Below, in pieces: positions 49,200-57,631 of a stretch of 64,000 bases of DNA; position 1 is the stretch's first letter, and every line of letters starts with the position of its first letter. The DNA is taken from assembly GCF_000971395.1 (NCBI RefSeq), contig NZ_BBME01000016.1:1-64000 (forward strand). Reading direction: 5' to 3'. This DNA comes from Demequina iriomotensis. GTDB taxonomy: Bacteria; Actinomycetota; Actinomycetes; Actinomycetales; Demequinaceae. Position numbers and translations under genes: made by a program. The notes beneath the pieces were generated by a model. That model did not search any database. It was not told where the DNA came from and saw only the letters and a list, made by a program, of their open reading frames with translations.

Positions 49200-50206
49200 G
49201 CGTGCACGAGGAGCCGGGGCTGGTCGACCGCTACGGCCGGGCGCACCGCGACCTGCGGATCTCGCTCACGGACCGCTGCTCGCTGCGCTGCACGTACTGC
49301 ATGCCGGCGGACGGGGTCCCCTGGCTCGCGTCGTCGACGCTGCTCACCACCGACGAGATGGTGCGGCTCGCGCGCGTCGCGGTGTCGCTCGGCGTGCGCG
49401 AGGTGCGCCTCACGGGCGGCGAGCCGCTGCTCCGCCCCGACGTGGTGGACGTGGTCGGGGCGCTCGCGGCGCTGCCGACGCCCGACGGCCCGCTCGACCT
49501 GTCCCTCACCACCAACGCGCTGCGGCTGCCGGCGCTCGCCGCGCCCCTGCGCGATGCGGGCCTCGACCGCGTCAACATCTCGCTCGACACGCTCCAGCGC
49601 TCGCGGTTCCTCGAGCTGACGCGCCGCGACCGCCTCGCTGACACGCTCGCGGGCATCGAGGCGGCGCGTGCCGTGGGCTTCGCGCCGATCAAGCTCAACG
49701 CGCTCGTGATGCGTGGCGTGAACGACGACGAGATCGTCGACCTGGTGGCCTTCGCGATCGACCGCGGGCTCGAGATGAGGTTCATCGAGCACATGCCGCT
49801 CGATGGCGGGCACACGTGGCGGCGCGAGGAGATGGTGACGGGCGAGGAGATCCTCGAGGCGATCTCCGCACGGTTCCCGCTCGAGCCCGTGGGACACGAC
49901 GGTGCCGCGCCGGCCGAGACGTTTCGCATCGCGGGGACCACCTCGACGGTCGGGGTCATCGCGTCGGTGACGCGCGCCTTCTGCGACCGCTGCGACCGCG
50001 TGCGCCTCACCGCGGACGGCCAGTTCCGCAACTGCCTCTTCGCGCATGACGAGTCGGACCTCAGGTCGCTGCTGCGCGACGGCGCGGACGATGCGCGGCT
50101 GGCGCAGGCGATGCAGGCGTGCGTCGCGCAGAAGCGGCCGGGCCACGGGATCGACTCGCCCGACTTCCTCCAGCCCGCGCGCCCGATGAGCGCGATCGGG
50201 GGCTGA
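49196..50206 (+). CDS. moaA: GTP 3',8-cyclase
   Basis: Radical SAM enzyme for the first step of molybdenum cofactor synthesis, converting GTP with MoaC to cyclic pyranopterin phosphate; 336 residues. The N-terminal cluster is CSLRCTYC (C28, C32, C35), the C-terminal second cluster FCDRCDRVRLTADGQFRNC, and the protein ends in the functional Gly-Gly (AIGG). LTGGEPLLR is the SAM-binding region. ATG at 49196 overlaps the moaE stop. Confidence 0.96.
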   Translation: MSVHEEPGLVDRYGRAHRDLRISLTDRCSLRCTYCMPADGVPWLASSTLLTTDEMVRLARVAVSLGVREVRLTGGEPLLRPDVVDVVGALAALPTPDGPLDLSLTTNALRLPALAAPLRDAGLDRVNISLDTLQRSRFLELTRRDRLADTLAGIEAARAVGFAPIKLNALVMRGVNDDEIVDLVAFAIDRGLEMRFIEHMPLDGGHTWRREEMVTGEEILEAISARFPLEPVGHDGAAPAETFRIAGTTSTVGVIASVTRAFCDRCDRVRLTADGQFRNCLFAHDESDLRSLLRDGADDARLAQAMQACVAQKRPGHGIDSPDFLQPARPMSAIGG

Positions 50207-50219
50207 GGTCCCCGCGGGT

Positions 50220-50840
50220 CTACGCGGGGCCGACCGGCTGCCGCAGGAGGGTCCGCAGCCTCTCCGGTGCCACCTTCCGGAAGTCGCTCAGGTAGATCTC
50301 ATGGTGGCGGCCGGTCATGCGCAGCCCGGCCTCCTCGATCTGGGCGTGCACGCGAGCGAGCGCCGGGCCCTCCGCGTCGAACGAGCCGACGTGAAGCGTC
50401 TGGAGGCAGCGACCCTCGGCAAGCTCCTCGACCCTGACGTCGCCCAGGCGTGCAGGGGCGCCCTTCACCCCGGCCGCGCCGATCGCCCGCTCGAGCAGCG
50501 CATCGTCCACCCAGTCCGGTTGCAGGATCATGAGCGTCCAGTCCCACGCCGACTTGTCGCGCCGCGTGGTGAAGCTCGTGGGGTCCGCAGCGCTCCACAG
50601 ACCTTCGAGCGGCATGACCACATAGTCGCGGCCGAGCTCCCGCTTCGACGCGAACTTCGCCTTGTACGCGACTGGGAAGAGCGCCTCGATGGCCTCCTGG
50701 AAGCTCGGCTCGACGTTGGGATCGCCGTGACCGTCGATCATGAGGTAGCGCGCGGCCGCGACCTCGAGGTCGCGGATCTCATGGCGTCGCGCCTGGTAGG
50801 CGTCGAGCGTCCGCTTGAGGTCTGCCTTGGGCTCGGTCAT
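50220..50840 (-). CDS. GyrI-like domain-containing protein
   Basis: 206-residue protein of the GyrI-like small-molecule-binding superfamily, seen from the length, YVVMPLEGLWSA, WTLMILQPDWV, LQTLHVGSFDAEGPALARVH and MTGRHHEIYLSDFRKV. The superfamily includes effector-binding domains and some drug-sequestering or hydrolytic proteins; there is no DNA-binding domain here. ATG at 50840 has a GGGGAGG ribosome site. The ligand is unknown. A 39-codon frame lies just upstream on the same strand. Confidence 0.82.
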   Translation of the reverse strand: MTEPKADLKRTLDAYQARRHEIRDLEVAAARYLMIDGHGDPNVEPSFQEAIEALFPVAYKAKFASKRELGRDYVVMPLEGLWSAADPTSFTTRRDKSAWDWTLMILQPDWVDDALLERAIGAAGVKGAPARLGDVRVEELAEGRCLQTLHVGSFDAEGPALARVHAQIEEAGLRMTGRHHEIYLSDFRKVAPERLRTLLRQPVGPA

Positions 50841-50886
50841 GGTCCTCCCCCGATCACGCGGCGTCCCGACCAGTGAAGCACGACGC

Positions 50887-51006
50887 TCACGAGGGCTGCG
50901 GCGCCATAAACCGTTCATGCACCCCCAGCTCGCGCACGTGGGGCCGGCCGAGAAGGAGCCGTCTCCTCCGCTCGAGATCCACCGGGAGGCTGTCCAAGAA
51001 GCTCAT
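50887..51006 (-). CDS. Putative 39-residue small protein
   Basis: ATG at 51006 follows a very good ribosome site, AGAGGAGGGG (51023-51014), by 7 bases. The product is basic, with an Arg-rich centre (LERRRRLLLGR) and a short hydrophobic start (MSFLDSLP). It ends 46 bases before the GyrI-like gene and could be co-transcribed with it. No known family was recognised. The strong ribosome site is the only positive evidence. Confidence 0.4.
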   Translation of the reverse strand: MSFLDSLPVDLERRRRLLLGRPHVRELGVHERFMAPQPS

Positions 51007-51073
51007 CGCCGTTCCCCTCCTCTGAGCGCTCGCCGGGGCTAGCCTGGCAGGGTCCCCGGCAGAGGAGCTCCGC

Positions 51074-51676
51074 ATGGGCACGGTGGTGCTGTACGGCACG
51101 GTCTCGGTGGACGGGTTCATCGCCGACGATCAGGACCAGCCCGGACCTTTGTTCGCATGGCTCGTGTCGGGCGAGGTCCCGCTCGGTGACGGCGGCCGGC
51201 TGATGGTGGCGCGGGCGTCCTACGACTACACGCGGCCGTACTGGGATGCGATCGCCGTCACCGTGGTCGGCCGCCACGTCTTCGACCTCACGGACGGCTG
51301 GGCCGGGATACCTCCGAGCGGAGTCGACCATGTGGTGGTGGTGACGCACCGTGGCGCACCGCCCGGCTGGAACGCCGATGCGCCCTTCGACTTCATCGAC
51401 GGCGTCGAGGCTGCGGTAGCGCGGGCACAGGAGCTCGCCGGGGCGCGCCTCGTCGAGGTCGCCGCCGGCGACGTGGGCGGCCAGGTGCTCGCCGCGGGAC
51501 TCGTCGACGAGGTACGCATGGACGTCGCACCCGTGGTGCTCGGGCGCGGCAAGCGGTACTTCGGGTCGGTCGACGGCACGCATCTCCTCGAGGACGCGGT
51601 CGAGGTGATCCGGGGCGAACGGGTGCTACACCTGCGCTATCGGGTGGAGCGCAGGGATTCTGGCGCGGCGACGTAG
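51074..51676 (+). CDS. Dihydrofolate reductase/RibD C-terminal domain family protein
   Basis: 200-residue protein with the RibD-C/DHFR-like fold: VVLYGTVSVDGFIADD at the front, TVVGRHVFDLTDGW, HVVVVTHRGAPPGW, ARLVEVAAGDVGGQVLAAGLVDEVRMDVAPVV (broken here as the substrate-binding C-terminal half) and VVLGRGKRYFG. NADPH-dependent reduction of an unknown substrate is likely; it is not a true folate DHFR. ATG at 51074 follows GAGGAG, and TAGCCT at 51040-51045 is a possible -10. It is divergent from the 39-codon frame. Confidence 0.85.
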   Translation: MGTVVLYGTVSVDGFIADDQDQPGPLFAWLVSGEVPLGDGGRLMVARASYDYTRPYWDAIAVTVVGRHVFDLTDGWAGIPPSGVDHVVVVTHRGAPPGWNADAPFDFIDGVEAAVARAQELAGARLVEVAAGDVGGQVLAAGLVDEVRMDVAPVVLGRGKRYFGSVDGTHLLEDAVEVIRGERVLHLRYRVERRDSGAAT

Positions 51677-51757
51677 CCGGGCTCGCCGCCGCCGCGTCAC
51701 AGCGACGGGCCACCGATGGCCCGCGCGGACCTCGCGCGACCGCGATCACCCGTGGAA

Positions 51758-51816
51758 TGGGGCGTTGGCGGTCGCTTTCGAGGACGTGGCGCGCGTCGTG
51801 GGGCGTTGGCGGTCGC
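51758..51816 (+). repeat. 18-bp direct repeats upstream of the DUF222-HNH gene
   Basis: TGGGGCGTTGGCGGTCGC occurs at 51758-51775 and exactly again at 51799-51816. The gene-free stretch 51677-51959 also holds two ACCCGTGG copies (51748, 51851) and a TTTTCCACA 9-mer (51894-51902) resembling a DnaA box. No promoter is obvious. The repeats may mark an insertion or rearrangement next to the HNH gene. Confidence 0.75.
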
Positions 51817-51959
51817 GGGAGCGGTCGGGCTCGTCTTCGCCGCCGCAGCCACCCGTGGCTGGGGCGTGGTCCACAGGCCCGGGCTGGGTCGAGTTTTCCA
51901 CATCTACCTGGGGAGATGATCGAGGCTGACTGTCAGAGGGTGGTGGTTGACTCGAGGTC

Positions 51960-53309
51960 ATGGAGATCTCCGAGGCCGTCGCGGTGGTGACACGAGCGCT
52001 GGATGCGCTCGTGCCCGCGACGCCCGACGCGCTCGCGACGCTGTCCGAGGGTGAGGTCACGGCCCGCACCACCGTGCTGGCGCAGATCCGCCGTCAGGTC
52101 GACCTCCGTGGTGCGGTGCTGGCCGGTGAGGTCGCCCGACGCTCCGACACCTCCGGTGGTGGCATGGCACGCCGACACGGGCATCGCAACGCCGTCGCGA
52201 TGGTCGCCGACGCCCACGGCGGCACCACCCGCGAGGCCCGCGACCTCATCACCGCCGGTGCGGTCCTCACCGACACTGGTGTCGCGGACGGCTCCGCGCC
52301 CGCGCCGCGCTGGCCGATGCTGGCCGCGGCGCTGCGCGCCGGGGAGGTCTCCACAGCCAAGGCGGCACTGGTCAAAGACACCCTCGACGTCATGTGCGGC
52401 GCCGGCACGGACGTCGAGGCCCGTCTGGTAGGCAAGGCCCGCGCGCTGTCGCTGGCAGACCTGACGAAGGTCTGCACCGACGTGAAAGCACGCTGGGACA
52501 TCGGCCAGCTCGAAGCGCGCGAGAAGCGTCAACGCGGCGAACGCTACCTGTCGATGACCGAGGGCGTGGACGGGATGATCACCCTGCACGCCACGATGGA
52601 CCCCGCCTCCGCCGCACCGATCAAGACCTTCCTCGACGCCCAGGTGCGCCGCACCTTCGCCACCCGTCGCAACGACGGCGCCGGACCCATGCCCGCCGGT
52701 GAAGCCGGACGGATCCGCCTGGACAGCCTCGTCGACCTCGCCCGCCACGGACTGCGCTGCAACCACGCCGGTACGAGCGTGTCGACGACGCTCGTGGTCC
52801 ACCTCGACGAGGAGGCCCTGCGCACCGGGATCGGGCTGGGACGCTGCGACGCGATCACCACCCCCCTCACCGCCGCCACCGCACGCCGCCTCGCCGTCGA
52901 CGCACAGATCATCCCCCTGGTCCTGGGAAGCCGCTCCCAACCCCTCGACCTGGGCTACGCCACCCGCTTCTTCACCCCCGCCCAACGCATCGCACTGGCC
53001 ATCCGCGACGGCGGCTGCGCGTTCTGCCACGCCCCCACCTCATTCTGCGACGCCCACCACATCATCCCCGCCTCCCAAGGCGGACCCTCCGACCTCGCGA
53101 ACGGCGTGCTCCTATGCACCCGCTGCCACCACCGCATCCACGACGACGGCTGGACCATCCACGCCACCCCCACCGAGGTCGGGTTCACCCCACCGGCCAC
53201 CATCGACCCCCAGCAGCGACCACGCCAAGGCGGCAAAGCCACCCTCCACATCGACCTACCCCCACGCGCACCAATCGCCGACGCCGCGGCGACCGTGCCA
53301 CCCTTCTGA
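51960..53309 (+). CDS. DUF222 and HNH endonuclease domain protein (13E12 repeat family)
   Basis: 449 residues. The DUF222 region fills the first 300 residues (EGEVTARTTVLAQIRRQVDL, RKRGERYLSMT-like REKRQRGERYLSMTEGVD). The C-terminal HNH nuclease has CAFCHAPTSFCDAHHIIPA and LCTRCHHRIHDDGWTI, with both zinc-binding CxxC pairs and the catalytic histidine pair. This family is multicopy in many actinobacterial genomes and behaves like a mobile or repeated element, but its biological role is unsettled. It sits between the two halves of the cofactor genes and has none of the dispersed 10-mers. Confidence 0.92.
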   Translation: MEISEAVAVVTRALDALVPATPDALATLSEGEVTARTTVLAQIRRQVDLRGAVLAGEVARRSDTSGGGMARRHGHRNAVAMVADAHGGTTREARDLITAGAVLTDTGVADGSAPAPRWPMLAAALRAGEVSTAKAALVKDTLDVMCGAGTDVEARLVGKARALSLADLTKVCTDVKARWDIGQLEAREKRQRGERYLSMTEGVDGMITLHATMDPASAAPIKTFLDAQVRRTFATRRNDGAGPMPAGEAGRIRLDSLVDLARHGLRCNHAGTSVSTTLVVHLDEEALRTGIGLGRCDAITTPLTAATARRLAVDAQIIPLVLGSRSQPLDLGYATRFFTPAQRIALAIRDGGCAFCHAPTSFCDAHHIIPASQGGPSDLANGVLLCTRCHHRIHDDGWTIHATPTEVGFTPPATIDPQQRPRQGGKATLHIDLPPRAPIADAAATVPPF

Positions 53310-53448
53310 CCGCCTTGCTCCAACGGCGCCGCCCACCACGCGAGCGCCACGGCGGCACGCCCAGCACCCGGCGGGCGCCGTCGCCCGGCACTGGAGCGGG
53401 CCGATGCGCGCGCGAGCCCGTCTCAGCAGCCGCATCGCGAGCGGGTGG

Positions 53449-53691
53449 TCAGCCGCCGGCGAAGGGCGGCAGCACGTCGACGAGGTCACCGCGTTCCAGC
53501 GCGGCACCGTCGTCGAGGCGCGATCCCTCGCGCAGGATGGCGCACTGGCCGATGACGCGCGGAGCATCGGCCCCCCGCTCCCCCAGGCCGACGCGCAGCA
53601 AGCCGACGGTGGCGACCTCCGCGCCATCGAGGGAGAGCTCCTTCGCACCGACGGCCTCGGCCGCGGCGGCGAACAGGCGCACCTGGATCAT
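53449..53691 (-). CDS. moaD: Molybdopterin synthase sulfur carrier subunit
   Basis: 80-residue ubiquitin-like protein ending in the required Gly-Gly (LPPFAGG), which MoeB adenylates and which then becomes a thiocarboxylate to supply sulfur to MoaE. The front MIQVRLFAAAAEAVGA is typical. ATG at 53691 overlaps the stop of the DUF6457 gene. It is the last gene of the long minus-strand operon from nirB. Confidence 0.9.
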   Translation of the reverse strand: MIQVRLFAAAAEAVGAKELSLDGAEVATVGLLRVGLGERGADAPRVIGQCAILREGSRLDDGAALERGDLVDVLPPFAGG

Positions 53692-53939
53692 GCGCCCGCC
53701 CACGTCTTCGCGAGCGCCGACGCCTTCGCGCACTCCGGCCCGATGTCGGCACCGGTCGCGCCGCGCCGACCTGCCGCGTAGCCGACCAGGAAGGTCGTCA
53801 ATGGCGCCGCCGGCCGAATCACCGAGTGCGCAGCATCCGCGGCGACGTCGAGGAGGGCGGACACGTCGACCTCGGCCAGGTCGAGCCCCAACTCGTCGGC
53901 GAGGGCGACCACCCATTGCTCCAGGCTGTTCTCGGTCAT
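53688..53939 (-). CDS. DUF6457 domain-containing small protein
   Basis: 83 residues, acidic, with LEQWVVALADELGLDLAEVD and AHSVIRPAAPLTTFLVGYAAG. This small domain recurs next to molybdopterin-guanine dinucleotide genes in Actinobacteria, sometimes fused to MobA. It overlaps mobA upstream (ATGA) and moaD downstream (ATGA). A helper role in cofactor synthesis is likely from context only. Confidence 0.8.
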   Translation of the reverse strand: MTENSLEQWVVALADELGLDLAEVDVSALLDVAADAAHSVIRPAAPLTTFLVGYAAGRRGATGADIGPECAKASALAKTWAGA

Positions 53940-54574
53940 GGCATGCGTTCCTTCCAGTACTGCGCGTCGTCCCAGGTATCCAGATCGCGGGAGGCGCCGT
54001 CGACATCGGCGACGGTGACCATCTCCACACCGCTCACCAGCCTACGCAGGGATGTCCCCTCGAGGTCCCCGACGCATCGTGCGGCGAGGGGCGCGGTCGG
54101 GTACGCGGCGAGCAGCGGCTGCGGGAAGCCCGCCGCGTCGACGATCCACGCGCCGCGAGGCGGCGCGACGACACCCGGCTCGACGACGCCCCGCTCGTCG
54201 ACACCCGGCGCGGCACCCACCGGTTCGGGCGTGATGGAGGCCGCGGCAAGGAGAGCGGGCACGACCTCGGCAGCCCGCGGCGTGTCGACACCCAGCACCA
54301 CCGTCACCGCGGATGGCACCCGCCCGCGGGACAGCTCCGCGAGCCCGGCCGCGACCGCCGCCGCCGGACCCGACCCCGCCGGCGACTCGACCGTCCACCT
54401 CACACCGTCGCGGCGAGGACCACCCACGATCACCACGGCGGCGGCACCCGACACCGCGTCGAGGGCACGGTCGAGGAGCGCGCGACCGCCCACCTCGAGG
54501 TCGGGCTTCGACACCCCACCCAGGCGAGAGCCGCGACCGCCCGCCACGATGACCGAGTCCCAACCCGGGCCCAT
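53936..54574 (-). CDS. mobA: Molybdenum cofactor guanylyltransferase-like protein
   Basis: 212-residue nucleotidyltransferase. The front SVIVAGGRGSRLGGVSKPDL is the GTP-binding signature of MobA, followed by the DxD-type region VLGVDTPRAAE. It probably attaches GMP to molybdenum cofactor, making the bis-MGD form used by nitrate reductases. CMP transfer (MocA type) is less likely but cannot be excluded. ATG at 54574. Confidence 0.87.
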   Translation of the reverse strand: MGPGWDSVIVAGGRGSRLGGVSKPDLEVGGRALLDRALDAVSGAAAVVIVGGPRRDGVRWTVESPAGSGPAAAVAAGLAELSRGRVPSAVTVVLGVDTPRAAEVVPALLAAASITPEPVGAAPGVDERGVVEPGVVAPPRGAWIVDAAGFPQPLLAAYPTAPLAARCVGDLEGTSLRRLVSGVEMVTVADVDGASRDLDTWDDAQYWKERMP

Positions 54575-54585
54575 GTCTCCCCTGC

Positions 54586-55068
54586 TCAGGCCGGGTCGCG
54601 CCGCCACGGACCCGACTTGCCGCCGTCCTTCGCGATGAGCCGGATGTCGCGGATGGTGGTGCCCTTGTCGAGCGCCTTGACCATGTCGACCACGTTGAGC
54701 GCCGCGACCGACACCGCCGTGAACGCCTCCATCTCGACGCCGGTGCGGTCCGCGGTGGACACGGTCGCGATGATCCGCACACCCTCGTCCTCGACGGACA
54801 CCTCGACCACCGCGCCGTGGACCCCGATCACGTGCGCGAGCGGGAGCAGCTCCGGCGTACGCTTGGCCGCCGCGATGCCCGCGATCCGCGCGAGCGCGAG
54901 CGCGTCGCCCTTGGGCACCGTGCCGTCCCGGAGCGCCTCCACCACGTGGGGCGCGCACGCGACGAAGCCCGACACGGTCGCGCTGCGCACCGTCGGCTGC
55001 TTGTGGGTGACGTCGACCATGCGCACCTGCCCGCGCGCGTCGAGGTGGGTGAAGCCGGAATCTGTCAT
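54586..55068 (-). CDS. moaC: Cyclic pyranopterin monophosphate synthase
   Basis: 160-residue partner of MoaA that rearranges 3',8-cyclo-GTP to cyclic pyranopterin monophosphate. Diagnostic motifs: HLDARGQVRMVDVTHK at the front, KGDALALARIAGIAAAKRT, LLPLAHVIGVHG and GVEMEAFTAVSVAAL. ATG at 55068 overlaps the moeA stop. Standard length. Confidence 0.96.
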   Translation of the reverse strand: MTDSGFTHLDARGQVRMVDVTHKQPTVRSATVSGFVACAPHVVEALRDGTVPKGDALALARIAGIAAAKRTPELLPLAHVIGVHGAVVEVSVEDEGVRIIATVSTADRTGVEMEAFTAVSVAALNVVDMVKALDKGTTIRDIRLIAKDGGKSGPWRRDPA

Positions 55069-56252
55069 GCGGTGAACCTCCTGACGGCGACGATATCGCC
55101 CGCGCGCACCTCGTCCGCGTCCGCGCGCACCCGCGCGAGCCCGTCGGCGGCCGCGAGCCGCGCCACCAGATGCGATCCGGACCCGCCCGACGTCGCCGGA
55201 CGCACCCCCTCCGACGCGATCACCACCGGCATCACCTGCTCGCGACCCGGCGGGCATCGCCAGCCCTCGAGCGCGCCTCGAGGCTCCCAGGCGGGCTCGG
55301 GCACCCCGAGCATCGTCCTCACCGCGGGCGCGACGAACAGCTCGACGCACACCGCGACGGCGACCGGGTTGCCGGGCAGGCACACCACCGGGATCCCGTC
55401 GACCCTCCCCAGGCCCTGCGGCTTCCCCGGCTGGATCGCCACGTTCCGGAAGTCCACGCCGGCGGGAGCGAGTCCCTCCTTGACCGGGTCGTGGTCGCCG
55501 ACGCTCGCCCCGCCCGTGGTCACCACCAGGTCGGCTGACGCGCCGCGCACCGCGGCGAGCACGTCCGCGCCGCGATCGCCGACCGTCCCGAGCGGGACCA
55601 CCTCCGCACCGAGCGCCTCGAGCGCCGCCGCGAGATACGTGGCGTTCGACTCGAAGATCTGCCCGGGGCCCAGGGCGCCTCCCGGCGCGACGAGCTCGTC
55701 GCCCGTCACCAGGAACGCCACACGCGGCCGCCGCGTCACCAACACCTGGGAGACACCGGACGATGCGGCGGCGGCCAGGTGCCGCGGCCGCAGCACGGCG
55801 CCGGCCGGCACCACCAGGTCCCCGGGCGCGGCATCCTCACCGGCGCGGCGGATGTGCGCACCGAGCGGCGCCGGGGCGTCGACGAGGACCGAGGTCGCGG
55901 TGGCGGCCACCCGTTCCTGCGGGATCACGGCATCCGCGCCGGCCGGCACGGGCGCCCCGGTCATAATCCGCACCGCCGCTCCCGGCGCCACGGAACCGGC
56001 GAAGGGGTGCCCCGCGGCCGACTCGCCGATCACCGCGAGCCCGACCGGCGCCGCCTCCGACGCCGTCGCCACGTCCGCGCCGCGCACCGCGTAGCCGTCC
56101 ATCGCGGAGTTGTCGAAGGGCGGGATCGCGCCGGCGGCCCGCACATCGTCCGCCAGCACCCTCCCGAGCGCCTCCCCCAGAGGGACGGCCTCGAACTCGG
56201 GCTCGCGCACCAGCGCGAGGACCTGGGCGAGGTGCTCGGCCGCGCTACGCAC
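55065..56252 (-). CDS. moeA: Molybdopterin molybdenumtransferase
   Basis: 395 residues. MoeA inserts molybdate into adenylated molybdopterin. Key motifs: PPFDNSAMDGYAVRGADV near residue 45, RIMTGAPVPAGADAVIPQE, VTGDELVAPG, TTGGASVGDHD and CLPGNPVAVAV. GTG at 56252 overlaps the moeB stop (GTGCGTAG). One 10-mer copy (55758) encodes Ala-Ser-Ser. Confidence 0.95.
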   Translation of the reverse strand: MRSAAEHLAQVLALVREPEFEAVPLGEALGRVLADDVRAAGAIPPFDNSAMDGYAVRGADVATASEAAPVGLAVIGESAAGHPFAGSVAPGAAVRIMTGAPVPAGADAVIPQERVAATATSVLVDAPAPLGAHIRRAGEDAAPGDLVVPAGAVLRPRHLAAAASSGVSQVLVTRRPRVAFLVTGDELVAPGGALGPGQIFESNATYLAAALEALGAEVVPLGTVGDRGADVLAAVRGASADLVVTTGGASVGDHDPVKEGLAPAGVDFRNVAIQPGKPQGLGRVDGIPVVCLPGNPVAVAVCVELFVAPAVRTMLGVPEPAWEPRGALEGWRCPPGREQVMPVVIASEGVRPATSGGSGSHLVARLAAADGLARVRADADEVRAGDIVAVRRFTA

Positions 56253-56964
56253 GGACGCCGCCCGACACCGGCAGCGAGCGCCACTCGCCGTCGCGCGCAT
56301 CGATCACCTGGAGCGTCCCGGCGAGCCCCGGCCCCGCCCCCGTGAGCAGCACCACGGCCTGCGAGGCCATGGCCGCCCCCACCTGCCCACACAGCGGGCC
56401 GAGCACTCCGCCCGCGTCGCACACCCCGAAGTCCGGCGCCGGCTCCTCCGGGAACACGTCGCGCACGCTGCGTCCCCCCGAGAACACCGTGACCTGCCCG
56501 AACCACCCCTGCACCGCGCCCCACACGAGGGGGATGCCCAGCCCGGCGGCCGCATCGTCCACCGCGAGGCGCGAGCCCCACGTGTCGGTGCAGTCGAGGA
56601 CCAGGCTGTGCCCCGCGAGCGCCTCGCGGGCGGACGATGCGCCGAGCCGGGCGGGCACGGCCGTCACCTCGACGCCGGGCGCGAGGGCACTCAGGCGGGC
56701 CGCCGCCGCCGAGACCTTCGCCTCGCCGACGTCGGACGGGCCGAACAGCACCTGCCGATGAAGGTTGGACACGGCCACCCGGTCGCCGTCGATGAGCGTG
56801 AGGCGTCCCACCCCGGCGGCGGCGAGGTACAGCGCCGCGGGGCATCCCAGGCCCCCCACGCCCACGATCGCGACGCTCGCCGCGCTCAGCGCCTCCTGGC
56901 CCGCGGCCCCGAACCCCGGCAGGGCGCGTTGCCGCACGTATGCGTCAGCTTCCACCCGCGTCAC
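56245..56964 (-). CDS. moeB: HesA/MoeB/ThiF family adenylyltransferase
   Basis: 239-residue E1-like enzyme expected to adenylate the MoaD C-terminus. The ATP site is VAIVGVGGLGCPAALYLAAAG with DGDRVAVSNLHRQ; later CTDTWGSR and GVCDAGGVLGPLCGQ follow. The zinc CxxC pairs of E. coli MoeB are not evident, and there is no rhodanese domain. A role in thiamine instead cannot be excluded, but the operon favours MoaD. GTG 56964 overlaps the sirB end by 20 bases; GTG 56955 is an alternative start. It holds two 10-mers. Confidence 0.88.
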   Translation of the reverse strand: MTRVEADAYVRQRALPGFGAAGQEALSAASVAIVGVGGLGCPAALYLAAAGVGRLTLIDGDRVAVSNLHRQVLFGPSDVGEAKVSAAAARLSALAPGVEVTAVPARLGASSAREALAGHSLVLDCTDTWGSRLAVDDAAAGLGIPLVWGAVQGWFGQVTVFSGGRSVRDVFPEEPAPDFGVCDAGGVLGPLCGQVGAAMASQAVVLLTGAGPGLAGTLQVIDARDGEWRSLPVSGGVRA

Positions 56965-57631
56965 GGTACCGGTCGAGCACGATCTCCACGAGGCGAGGGT
57001 GCGGGGCCAGCGGCGCCGTCACGTAGTCGGCACCCGACTCCATAAGCCGCTTCTGGAAGAACCCGGGCGCCAGCAGGAACGACGCGACCGCGACCACACC
57101 GTCCTCGCCGTTCGCTCGCGCCTCCGTCACCGCGTCGGCCACCGTCGGATGGATGCCCGCGGCGTAGCCGATGCGCACCGGACCGCCCCACCGCGCGCGC
57201 AGCAGCTCCGCCGCCATCGCAGTGTCGGCGGTGCTGCGGGGATCCGAGGACCCCGCGGCGGCGAGCACCAGGGTCGCCGTCTCCGGCACCCCGGCCTCGT
57301 GGATCCGGTCGAGCACGATGTCGATGAGGCGCGCGTCGGGACCGAGCGCGGTCGCGGTCGCGACGTCGTCGCGGTCACGGACCGCCTCGGCGATGTCGTG
57401 GTAGACGTGGTACCCGCCGGCGAGCAGCAACGGCACCACCACGGCGGCCGTGCCCTCCCCCGGCGCGACCTCCGCCACCACGTCCTTGCAGTACGGGCCG
57501 TGGACGTCGACGTAAGCGTCGCGGATGTCGTGCCCGGGCAGTGCGGCGCGCACGTCCTCGACCACCCGCAGGATGGTCGCCTGACCGTCCGCGTCGCGCG
57601 TACCGTGCGCGCAGGCGATGAGCGTGCTCAT
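56945..57631 (-). CDS. sirB: Sirohydrochlorin chelatase (CbiX/SirB type)
   Basis: 228 residues. Inserts Fe2+ into sirohydrochlorin to make siroheme, the NirB prosthetic group. The active-site histidine is in CAHGTRD (His9), with a second in LAGGYHVYHD; the second half repeats the fold (LVLAAAGSSDPRS, VASFLLAPGFF). The same family also inserts Co2+ for B12; the nirBD context favours iron. ATG at 57631 overlaps the NnaR-type stop. Confidence 0.9.
   Translation of the reverse strand: MSTLIACAHGTRDADGQATILRVVEDVRAALPGHDIRDAYVDVHGPYCKDVVAEVAPGEGTAAVVVPLLLAGGYHVYHDIAEAVRDRDDVATATALGPDARLIDIVLDRIHEAGVPETATLVLAAAGSSDPRSTADTAMAAELLRARWGGPVRIGYAAGIHPTVADAVTEARANGEDGVVAVASFLLAPGFFQKRLMESGADYVTAPLAPHPRLVEIVLDRYRDAGGS

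Noticed and set aside
51894-51902. TTTTCCACA as a DnaA box and possible replication origin
   Set aside because: There is a single site with no cluster, no dnaA or dnaN nearby and no AT-rich unwinding region.
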